NCBI GenBank assembly: GCA_928724745.1
Contig: CAKMXJ010000021.1
Coordinates: forward strand, 372,001 to 436,000
Direction of reading: 5' to 3'
Source of the DNA: Anthracocystis setariae
Taxonomy: Eukaryota; Basidiomycota; Ustilaginomycetes; Ustilaginales; Ustilaginaceae
Length of the DNA stretch: 64,000 bases
Below the pieces are notes generated by a model. The model ran no database searches, was not told where the DNA came from, and saw nothing but the letters and a program-made list of their open reading frames with translations. This document shows positions 50,165 to 60,800 of the stretch, in pieces (positions within the stretch are counted from its first letter, which is position 1; each line of letters begins with the position of its first letter). The position numbers and the translations under genes were made by a program.

Positions 50165-51307
50165 CAGAAGCAGCACAGTCCTACTTCAGCACGCACAACG
50201 AGTTCATCAAGCTGCTTGCCGTTCTCATTGAACTGGGCAGCGGTCTGCCAGCAAGAGGTACAGAACTGATGCAGCTTCAGCACACCAACACGCTCATGGG
50301 TCCACGCAACATCTTTGTCCATGATGGCAGCGTCTTCACGGCACTGCCCACCAACAAGGGCTCAGGGCGGCAAAGGATCATCCCACGCTTCCTGCCTCAT
50401 GCAGTTGGCTGCATGGTGGTCTACTACGTCTCTCAGGTGGCGCCCTTTGTCCATCTGCTTCACAACGCCATCATCAAGCCCCGCCCAGCCTGCCACATGC
50501 TTCTTTCTACGCACAGCGGACAGCCGCTGGACACCAACACCGTCAGCAAGATGCTGCAGGCGCTCCATCAGCAGCACATCAGCTCTGTCTCCAGCGGCAT
50601 GACCATGCGCATGTGGCGTCAGGTTGCGGTAGCCATTGACCGCAAGCTCATCCGTCCAGGCTCTGCAAGCATGTCCAGCAAGGAAACAGATCAAGACAAC
50701 GAGCATGATCTCCAAGCAGGTCACTTGACCAGCACCGCAGAGCAGCACTACGGCCTGGATGCAAGCATGCTCTACCAGCTCACGCAGGAAAGCATGGACC
50801 GCATGCTGGCGGTGTCAGAGCGCTGGCACACATTCTGGAGGATGCGCACGCGCTTTCAAGAGGACACACAGCCGTTCAACCAACTTGTTGAGCTTGGAAG
50901 CGGTGCAGACCACGCACAGGAGCTCAGAGGCATCAAGCGCAAGTTGGAGCTGGTAGAAGAGAGCGTGCTCACCATCAGATGCAAGCTGGAACACCACACT
51001 CCACCATCAGCGCACAGCACTGGCGGCAGCCTGCAGCTCAGCGGTGCTTCACGCTCTGCTGTGCTCCCACCAGCGGTCAGCAGGGCCCTCTTCCAGATTA
51101 CCGGCAGCCACCGCACCAAGACACTGGAGCAGGCATATGCACTCAATGCCATTCACGCCAAGGAGTCTCCACTGATCATCATCATGGCCACTGGATCCGG
51201 CAAGTCTGCACTCTTCATGGCTCCACTGCACTGGCTGCCAGAGCGGTCTGTCATCATTGTGGTGGTGCCCTTCATTGCGCTGACAGATGACCTCCTGCAA
51301 GACTGAA
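50165..51307 (+). pseudogene. 3' half of the same gene: recombinase-like core and start of RecQ/DEAD helicase
   Basis: Positions 50165-50169 are the duplicated target CAGAA; coding sequence resumes at 50170 in the frame of the upstream half. The first ~200 codons carry a tyrosine-recombinase-like set: SGLPARGTELMQLQ (box I Arg), TNKGSGRQRIIP (Lys), MTMRMWRQVAVAI (box II Arg, with Met in place of His) and AGHLTSTAEQHYG (His and Tyr). A helical linker with RGIKRKLELVEESVLTIRCK follows. The RecQ/DEAD helicase then begins, with KESPLIIIMATGSGKSALF (Walker A) and IIVVVPFIALTDDLLQ (motif Ia). It ends at a TGA at 51304, immediately before retrotransposon A. Helicase motifs II to VI are missing and should lie beyond the nest. 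The recombinase reading is inference from motif order and spacing. Confidence 0.75.
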
Positions 51308-51520
51308 TGTTATGAACATCAGTGCCGGGCAGGAACATAATTGTGTGACAAGCGGGAGGGGGCTTTCCCGATCCGCATTGTGGATCGGGGTCCAGGGTGG
51401 AACTGCGGCAATCTCCGGGAGGGGCTCCCGGAAGTCATACCGAAGATCCTCCCTGCAACTAACTCACGTTCAGACGTCGATTGTATTTTAGCTTACTCAC
51501 TATAGTAGGTGGAAATATCA
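51308..51520 (+). repeat. element A 5' LTR
   Basis: 213 bp, TGTTATGAACATC to GGAAATATCA. Repeated at 54111-54323 with one seen substitution. Confidence 0.85.
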
Positions 51521-51704
51521 GACCTTCTCCCGATCTCTCGCTCACCCGCTCCGCTATCTAGGCAACGATCCCGGGAACAACACCCGGTACCACGCCCCTG
51601 GCCTCGATCCAGACGCACCGCCACGTTCCGAGGTTCCCAGACCCCAGGAGCATAACATTACAATCGACCTCCCCGTTGCCGTCAACGCGGAGACTCCAGC
51701 TACC

Positions 51705-54110
51705 ATGCAAACCCGTAGCCAGCATCGTCCCGGCTCCCCGGACTCTGTTACGAGCTCGGGCAGCCCTACCCCCGATTCGGGAGTCGACCCCGTCCAGGGA
51801 CTAGTTGCCGCCGTGCAGAACCTAACCGCCCTGGTCGGAGGACTCGCCGACCAGATCCGGCTGCTCAACAGCGGCCGAGCCCCCGACCCCACCGTCCCGA
51901 CCCCGGCAGAACCGGGCCTCCCGCCCATGGAGCACCCGGGAGACCTTTCTCCGGAACGCGAGACCTCGGAGGAAAGGTACGCCCGCGCTACTCGCCTTAT
52001 GGGCGAGCGCGGGGCCAATCCCCAGCCGGTGCCCCCCGGGAGCTCCCGTCGTAGCTACCAACTGGGACCCTACGGAGGACTACTCCTCCCGGGTCAAGGC
52101 CCCGGAAGTTAGCGTCGCCGCCCCTTCCTGGGACGGCAAGCGCGACGAGCTGGAGGCTTTCATCGAACAATGCACCCTCCACTTCGATCTTAACCCGGCA
52201 CGTTTCCCCTCCGACCCCCCGCCGGGTCTTATGGGCCCTAGCCCATATCTCGGGTGTACCCCGGGAGCGACTCCGCAACCTGCGCCAGGCCCGCCCGGAA
52301 ATCAACCTATTCCACAAATGGGATACGTTCTGTGCCGATCTTCGCCGCACCTATGGGGATCCTAACCCGGGACACACCGCCCGGGTCAAGCTCCAGCGGC
52401 TGCGTCAATCGGGAAGCGTTAGCGCTCATGCTGCCGAGTTCTTGGCCTTAGCCACTAAGGCTAACGCTACCGACAATCAGCAATTGCTGACGACCTTCCA
52501 GCTTAGCCTCCGGGAGAGCCTCCGGCAGAAGCTCCTCCACGTGGAGACCTACGACCTGCACGAGTACATTGACACCGCTATCCGAACCGAGCAGCGAATG
52601 TACGAAATCGGCCTGGTGACCCCGGGTCATTCGGACACCCCGGGTCGCCCGGAACGCCGCCCCGAACCTCGGGGTGGTCGCCCACCCAATTCGATGGTAC
52701 CCCGTCGCGAGACCCCCAACAAGCGGGGTGATCCGCCCCGCCCCGGGCTGGCCAGCCGGGAGCTTCCCGACGAGGTCCGCAAGTACCGTCGGGAAAACAA
52801 CCTCTGCTACGGGTGCGGGGGCCCTCACGCAGTCCGGGACTGCCCAAAGGCCGCCCAGACTCGGCCCCTCCGGGCCAATGTGGCTATCCTGGACCCCGCC
52901 AACGGCGAGCTTTTGGTCCAACCCCTGGTCCCGGACGTCCCGGAGATCCGGTGGTCCGGTGAGGACAAAGCCACACCTATCAACGGCGAGGATGACCTAC
53001 CCGATGACCGCTCCGTTCTTTCCTATGACCCGGAGTGGGACCCCGAGTCCACCGACCATCCTCAGTCTCTCCCGGTGAGGGCCAACATTGCCCAACTTTG
53101 CCAGGACCCGGGACTCGTGGATCTCAGGAGCCATGTAGCGGCCCTCATCCCTCCCGCCGAGCCGGTGATCAGCGGGGACACCATCCGAGTACACCGACAC
53201 CCCAGCATCCCGGTGTATGAGTGCTGGGTCACGCTGGCCGGGTGCCGTGCCCGGGCCCTCATTGACGGGGGCGCCACCGCGTCTTTTGTGGACAGGGCCA
53301 TGCTGGATCGGGAGGTGGGCGTCCCGGAGGCCCTCCGGGCCCCGATGCGCACGGCAACCTTCGATTCCCATTCAGAGGACATCACCCACACCCTCCGGGC
53401 AACGGTCAGCCTCGCGGGCGTCCCGGTTACCCCGAATCATCAATTCTACGTCGCACCCCGCATCTCCGATTATGATATCATCCTGGGAATGGATTGGATT
53501 GAGAAGACCGAACCGGTACTAAATTATCAAACCCAAACCATGCACTTCCCGCTCCCGGGAGGAGGGGGCTACGCCACCACCCCGGTTCAACCTACCGGCC
53601 CTCCGCTGCTTACCAATGGACAGGATCCCGTCCCGGGGGAGAACTGTTTCGCTATCCACCCCAACCCTTTGGGGCCACCCCGGGCCCCAGGCCTCCCGGA
53701 AGAGTATCGGGACTTCTCGGACGTGTTCGATGAGGTCAACGCCGACGTGCTCCCTCCTCGCCGGTCTCACGACCACCAGATTAACCTCCTTCCCGGAGCC
53801 CAGATCCCACATGGCGCACTATACTCCCTCTCCGGGAGAGAAATGGAGGAACTTAAGACCTATCTTGATAAGATGCTTGAGATAGGGTTCATCCGGCCGT
53901 CCAAGAGCCCGGCAGCCGCCCCTATCATCTTCGTCCCGAAGAAAGATGGCAAACTCCGCCTTTGCGTCGACTACCGGGCCCTCAACAGCATCACCGTCAA
54001 AGACAAGTACCCGATTCCCCTGATCTCCGAGCACCTGGACTGCCTCTCCCGGGCTAAGATTTACACGAAATTAGATCTTAAGGGGGCCTACAATCTGGTC
54101 CGCATCGCGG
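51705..54110 (+). pseudogene. element A gag-pol, frameshifted and truncated
   Basis: The frame opens at the ATG at 51705 (MQTRSQHRPGS) and is broken twice by single extra C residues in C-runs, at about 52032-52037 and 52215-52220, relative to element B. Downstream the frame is open to 54110. Gag zinc knuckle CYGCGGPHAVRDC, protease with LIDGGATASFVDRAML, then the RT N-terminus with FIRPSKSPAAAPIIFVPKKD. It is cut at the NLVRIA of the RT, where element B begins. Gag and pol share one frame in this family. Confidence 0.85.
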
Positions 54111-54323
54111 TGTTATGAACATCAGTGCCGGGCAGGAACATAATTGTGTGACAAGCGGGAGGGGGCTTTCCCGATCCGCGTTGTGGATCGGGGTCCAGGG
54201 TGGAACTGCGGCAATCTCCGGGAGGGGCTCCCGGAAGTCATACCGAAGATCCTCCCTGCAACTAACTCACGTTCAGACGTCGATTGTATTTTAGCTTACT
54301 CACTATAGTAGGTGGAAATATCA
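54111..54323 (+). repeat. element B 5' LTR
   Basis: 213 bp, same termini as the element A LTR (TGTTATGAAC, ATATCA); directly preceded by CGCGG of element A's RT. Confidence 0.85.
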
Positions 54324-54507
54324 GACCTTCTCCCGATCTCTCGCTCACCCGCTCCGCTATCTAGGCAACGATCCCGGGAACAACACCCGGTACCACGCCC
54401 CTGGCCTCGATCCAGACGCACCGCCACGTTCCGAGGTTCCCAGACCCCAGGAGCATAACATTACAATCGACCTCCCCGTTGCCGTCAACGCGGAGACTCC
54501 AGCTACC

Positions 54508-57297
54508 ATGCAAACCCGTAGCCAGCATCGTCCCGGCTCCCCGGACTCTGTTACGAGCTCGGGCAGCCCTACCCCCGATTCGGGAGTCGACCCCGTCCAG
54601 GGACTAGTTGCCGCCGTGCAGAACCTAACCGCCCTGGTCGGAGGACTCGCCGACCAGATCCGGCTGCTCAACAGCGGCCGAGCCCCCGACCCCACCGTCC
54701 CGACCCCGGCAGAACCGGGCCTCCCGCCCATGGAGCACCCGGGAGACCTTTCTCCGGAACGCGAGACCTCGGAGGAAAGGTACGCCCGCGCTACTCGCCT
54801 TATGGGCGAGCGCGGGGCCAATCCCCAGCCGGTGCCCCCGGGAGCTCCCGTCGTAGCTACCAACTGGGACCCTACGGAGGACTACTCCTCCCGGGTCAAG
54901 GCCCCGGAAGTTAGCGTCGCCGCCCCTTCCTGGGACGGCAAGCGCGACGAGCTGGAGGCTTTCATCGAACAATGCACCCTCCACTTCGATCTTAACCCGG
55001 CACGTTTCCCCTCCGACCCCCGCCGGGTCTTATGGGCCCTAGCCCATATCTCGGGTGTACCCCGGGAGCGACTCCGCAACCTGCGCCAGGCCCGCCCGGA
55101 AATCAACCTATTCCACAAATGGGATACGTTCTGTGCCGATCTTCGCCGCACCTATGGGGATCCTAACCCGGGACACACCGCCCGGGTCAAGCTCCAGCGG
55201 CTGCGTCAATCGGGAAGCGTTAGCGCTCATGCTGCCGAGTTCTTGGCCTTAGCCACTAAGGCTAACGCTACCGACAATCAGCAATTGCTGACGACCTTCC
55301 AGCTTAGCCTCCGGGAGAGCCTCCGGCAGAAGCTCCTCCACGTGGAGACCTACGACCTGCACGAGTACATTGACACCGCTATCCGAACCGAGCAGCGAAT
55401 GTACGAAATCGGCCTGGTGACCCCGGGTCATTCGGACACCCCGGGTCGCCCGGAACGCCGCCCCGAACCTCGGGGTGGTCGCCCACCCAATTCGATGGTA
55501 CCCCGTCGCGAGACCCCCAACAAGCGGGGTGATCCGCCCCGCCCCGGGCTGGCCAGCCGGGAGCTTCCCGACGAGGTCCGCAAGTACCGTCGGGAAAACA
55601 ACCTCTGCTACGGGTGCGGGGGCCCTCACGCAGTCCGGGACTGCCCAAAGGCCGCCCAGACTCGGCCCCTCCGGGCCAACGTGGCTATCCTGGACCCCGC
55701 CAACGGCGAGCTTTTGGTCCAACCCCTGGTCCCGGACGTCCCGGAGATCCGGTGGTCCGGTGAGGACGAAGCCACACCTATCAACGGCGAGGATGACCTA
55801 CCCGATGACCGCTCCGTTCTTTCCTATGACCCGGAGTGGGACCCCGAGTCCACCGACCATCCTCAGTCTCTCCCGGTGAGGGCCAACATTGCCCAACTTC
55901 GCCAGGACCCGGGACTCGTGGATCTCAGGAGCCATGTAGCGGCCCTCATCCCTCCCGCCGAGCCGGTGATCAGCGGGGACACCATCCGAGTACACCGACA
56001 CCCCAGCATCCCGGTGTATGAGTGCTGGGTCACGCTGGCCGGGTGCTGTGCCCGGGCCCTCATTGACGGGGGCGCCACCGCGTCTTTTGTGGACAGGGCC
56101 ATGCTGGATCGGGAGGTGGGCGTCCCGGAGGCCCTCCGGGCCCCGATGCGCACGGCAACCTTCGATTCCCATTCAGAGGACATCACCCACACCCTCCGGG
56201 CAACGGTCAGCCTCGCGGGCGTCCCGGTTACCCCGAATCATCAATTCTACGTCGCACCCCGCATCTCCGATTATGATATCATCCTGGGAATGGATTGGAT
56301 TGAGAAGACCGAACCGGTACTAAATTATCAAACCCAAACCATGCACTTCCCGCTCCCGGGAGGAGGGGGCTACGCCACCACCCCGGTTCAACCTACCGGC
56401 CCTCCGCTGCTTACCAATGGACAGGATCCCGTCCCCGGGGGAGAACTGTTTCGCTATCCACCCCAACCCTTTGGGGCCACCCCGGGCCCCAGGCCTCCCG
56501 GAAGAGTATCGGGACTTCTCGGACGTGTTCGATGAGGTCAACGCCGACGTGCTCCCTCCTCGCCGGTCTCACGACCACCAGATTAACCTCCTTCCCGGAG
56601 CCCAGATCCCACATGGCGCACTATACTCCCTCTCCGGGAGAGAAATGGAGGAACTTAAGACCTATCTTGATAAGATGCTTGAGATAGGGTTCATCCGGCC
56701 GTCCAAGAGCCCGGCAGCCGCCCCTATCATCTTCGTCCCGAAGAAAGATGGCAAACTCCGCCTTTGCGTCGACTACCGGGCCCTCAACAGCATCACCGTC
56801 AAAGACAAGTACCCGATTCCCCTGATCTCCGAGCACCTGGACTGCCTCTCCCGGGCTAAGATTTACACGAAATTAGATCTTAAGGGGGCCTACAATCTGG
56901 TCCGCATCGCGGAGGGCGACGAATGGAAAACAGCCTTCCGGACCAGGTACGGGAGCTACGAATACTTAGTTATGCCCTTTGGACTATGTAACGCTCCGTC
57001 TACCTTCCAGCGTCTTATGAACCACGTCCTCCACGATCTCTTGGATGTTACCGTAATAGTATATTTGGACGATATCCTCATATTCTCGGTTGACCCCGCA
57101 GAACACACCTCTCACGTCCGGGAGGTGCTAAGGCGCCTCCGGGACCACAAGCTGTACTGTGCCCCGGAGAAATGCGACTTCAGGACCTCGTCTGTCGAGT
57201 TCCTCGGGTACCGGGTCAGTCCCGGGGGGATCAGCATGGACCCCGGCAAGGTAGACGCGGTGACGTCTTGGCCAGAACCGGTCACCGTCCGGGACAT
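54508..57297 (+). pseudogene. element B gag-pol, one frameshift, truncated in RT
   Basis: The frame from the ATG at 54508 is unbroken through gag, the zinc knuckle CYGCGGPHAVRDC and the protease (LIDGGATASF) up to about 56433. There an extra C in a C-run shifts it, and it resumes in another frame through RT with LVMPFGLCNAPSTFQRLMN and VIVYLDDILIFS. The RT continues to a point just past SPGGISMDPGKVDAV and is then cut by element C. Where A is broken B is intact and the reverse, so the two copies together show a single uninterrupted gag-pol in the parent. Confidence 0.87.
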
Positions 57298-57646
57298 TGT
57301 TACGGCTGGGCGAAGGCTCTCAACCAGCGTGCTGTCCGACGGCCGCGCTGGGGAGAGGGCGTGCCACGCGGGGTGTTACCATTAAGGGGCGAGCTACGGG
57401 GGATGCTGGGAATGGAGGAGCGCGCCGCGCGTCGCTTCCTGAAGAGGGAGGCGCGCCGCGCAGCGTTCGACACAGGGGCCCAACCCATATGTCGTGAATC
57501 GGGGCCGCGCGCGAGCCGCGTGTTTCCAGGAAGAGGCGCGCGGCGCGTGGCACGCGTGATGCCTTATAAGGTGGGGGCCGCGCGCCACCTCCTTGTTGTC
57601 CGCCGTCGAATGTATTCTTAGTTACTTTGAGTAATAGCGAATATCA
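57298..57646 (+). repeat. element C 5' LTR
   Basis: 349 bp, dominated by GCGCGC-type runs. The end is set by analogy with elements A and B (ATATCA followed by GACC), as no second copy is in the window. Confidence 0.7.
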
Positions 57647-57830
57647 GACCCAACGGTAGAACCGTTAACCTCAGGATCGTGCTCGGTGACTCTCGTGGCC
57701 ACCACCCCCGCCACGCGCTCCCAAGCCCAAGCCTCGCGCACCGCGTGCCACGCCGCACAGTCAGGAGGTTGTCAGACCCTTGGCGCTTAACATTACATTC
57801 GACCTACCCGTCACCCCGCACGCTCAAACA

Positions 57831-60800
57831 ATGCTCCCCATGCCGGTGACTCGCAGCCAGGTCGCCAACCAAAACCCCTTGGACGACTGGTCCTCCGCCG
57901 GGGAAGACCCTCCCATGGTCGCCGCACCCTCCTCGGCGAGCGCGACCACCACCAACTCCCCCGCGCCCACCCCGGAGGCCGCCGTCCCGCTGATGGCGGT
58001 GCTCCAGGAGCAAATGGCCGTCCTACAGGAATTGGTCCTGGAGATGCGCGCGTTGCGCCGCGAGCAAAGGGGCCAACCACCCCCCGCGGCTACCCCCTCC
58101 CAGCGTTCGCCCAGGGCCGCCGAAGCGGAGCCCCCCAGAGAGGCTCCCAACCCGGTGACGGATCGCGAGACATCCGAGCAGCGCTACGAGCGAGCCACCC
58201 GCCGGATGGAGCAGGACCCCCACCACGCCCGCGAGTCGCAGCCCGGGTACTCCCTCCCGGTCCCTCCTCTGGTGCCGTGGACCGCTCCCCTGGACGCGAG
58301 CCTCGACAAAGCTCCCGAACTCCGCATCGCTGCCCCCGACTGGGACGGTAAGCGGGAAGAGCTGGAGGCCTACATTGAGCAGTGCGAGCTGCACTTCGAC
58401 CTCAACCCGGCACGCTTTGCCACAGACAACCGCCGGGTCCTCTGGGCCCTGGCACACGTGGGTGGCGCGCCTCGCGACCACCTGCGCAACATGCGCCAGG
58501 CGAGCCCCCACGACCCGATCTTCCACGACTGGCCGCGCTACTGCGGTTCCCTACGCCGCACGTACGGCGATCCTCACCCAGGACATACGGCCAGGATGCA
58601 GCTGCAGAAGCTGCGTCAAACCGGGAGCGTCAGCCGCTTCGCTGCCGAGTTTCAGGCGCTGGCCACGCGAGCCAACGCTACCGACAAGCAGCAGCTGCTC
58701 ACTACGTTCCAGCTGGGACTCCGGGAGACGTTCCGGCGCCACCTCCTACATGTGCAGACCCACGACCTGCAGGAGTACATCAACGCTGCTGTACGCACCG
58801 AGCAGCAGATGCTCGAAACCGGCCTCGACTCGGCCGGAACCGCCCACATTCCGGGCCGCGCTACGGGCCGCAATGACGAGCGCCCCCGACCGGAGCCCGG
58901 TACGACCCCGACGGGAGCCCCGACTGGTGGGCTGAACGCCGCCCGCCCCGCCGCCGCCCCGGCCGCCGCGCGCCCAACTTTCCATGCTCCGGCCCGCGCC
59001 AACACGGCTTTGCAGAAGCTCACGGAGGACACACGCCGCTACCGGCGCGAGAACAACCTGTGCTACACCTGTGGCGAGAAGCACCTCGCGCGCGATTGCC
59101 CACAGGCCACGCAGGAGCGCGCGCTGCGCGCTAATGTCATTACGGTTGAGCCCACTACAGGCAACTACCTCCTGCCGCCCGAAGGAGAAGATCCCGCTTC
59201 AGACCACGCGCCTACCGAATGCGACCCCCCGGCCGAAAGGGATGCCTACGACGAGGCGGTCTACGACCCCACCCTCGACCCCCTGGGTTTTGAGGACGCC
59301 CTTTTCCCTCCGCGCGCGGCCGTGGCTCAACTACTGACTCACCCCGATTGGTTCCCACTCCGCACGCATGTCGCCGCACTGGAACCCATCGCGGAGCCAT
59401 CTGTTCAGGGCGACCACATCCGTGTGAGTCGCCACCCCAGCATTCCGGCCTACGAGTGCTGGGTCACCATTGACCACCTGCGGGCGCGCGCTCTCATCGA
59501 CGGCGGCGCTACCGCGTCCTTCGTGGCGAAGGATCTCCTCGAGGGCGCGGGCATCGACCTGCACGGGTTGGCCACCCCGGTTAAGACAGCGACGTTTGAC
59601 GCAGCCTCGGAGCCCATCACTCATACCTGCAGGGCAGCCGTGGGGCTGGCGGGCCTCACTGTCGCCCCCCACCACCGCTTCTTCGTGGCCCCGCGCATAT
59701 CGAGCTACGACGCCATCTTAGGCTTGGACTGGATCGAGGCCACGCGCCCCGTCCTCGACTACGAGGCTCGCGCTATGCGATTTCCACTGCCCGGGCAAGG
59801 CGAGCACGAGGCCGTGACGCCCCCGGCCGGGGCCATCCCCTCGCCGCCGTTTACCGACAATACCGCCGAACACTGCGCCCTCGTCCAGGCGCACGCGGAC
59901 GAGCTCGCCGCCGTACCATCGCCTAAGGACATCCCCGCTGCGTACCAGGAGTTTGCGGAGGTGTTCAACGAGGCCAACGCCGACATCCTGCCGCGCCCGC
60001 GCCCCCAGGACCACGAGATCAACCTCCTGCCGGGAGCCAAGATCCCACACGGGCCACTATACTCTCTGTCCGCACGCGAGCTCGACGAGCTCAAGAAGTA
60101 CATTGACAAGATGCTCGCTATTGGCTTCATTCGGGAATCGCAGAGCCCCGCCGCGGCCCCTATCATCTTTGTACCTAAGAAAGACGGTCGCCTCCGACCA
60201 TGTGTAGACTACCGCGCGCTCAACAGCGTGACCATCAAAGACAAGTACCCCATACCCCTCATCGCCGAACACTTGGACTGCCTCGCGCGAGCGCGCGTCT
60301 TCACCAAACTCGACCTGAAGGGGGCGTACAACCTCCTCCGTATCAAGGAGGGGCACGAATGGAAAACGGCATTCCGCACGCGCTACGGTAGTTTCGAATA
60401 CATGGTAATGCCATTCGGGTTGTGCAACGCGCCATCTACGTTCCAGCGCTTAATGAACCACATCCTGCACGACCTGCTCGACGTGTCCGTGGTGGTGTAC
60501 CTGGACGACATCCTCGTGTTCTCCCGCGATCCCGCCGAGCACGACACACACGTGCGCGAGGTACTCCGCCGTTTGCGCCATAACCAGCTATATTGCGCCG
60601 CCGACAAGTGCGAATTTGGGGTCACCTCGGTGGAGTTCCTGGGCTACCGAGTCAGCCCGGCCGGCATCTCCATGGACCCGGCGAAGGTCGAGGCCGTAAC
60701 TACCTGGCCCGCACCCACGACCATTCGTGACATCCAGGTATTCCTTGGCTTTGCCAACTTCTACCGACGATTCATCAAGCACTATTCGCGCGTGGCTCGC

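Larger units (their letters stand above)
51308..54110 (+). mobile_element. element A: gypsy copy truncated in RT by element B
   Basis: Begins with a 213-bp LTR (51308-51520, TGTTATGAAC to ATATCA), then gag, protease and the start of RT, stopping at 54110 where a second LTR of the same family starts. It is inserted into the helicase-like gene. Compared with element B, it differs at only about eight positions over 2.8 kb. Confidence 0.88.
54111..57297 (+). mobile_element. element B: second copy of the same gypsy family, cut by element C
   Basis: LTR at 54111-54323, followed by gag-protease-RT to 57297, where the LTR of element C starts. It lies within element A's RT. The downstream halves of A and B should be found in reverse nesting order right of the window. 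Confidence 0.87.
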
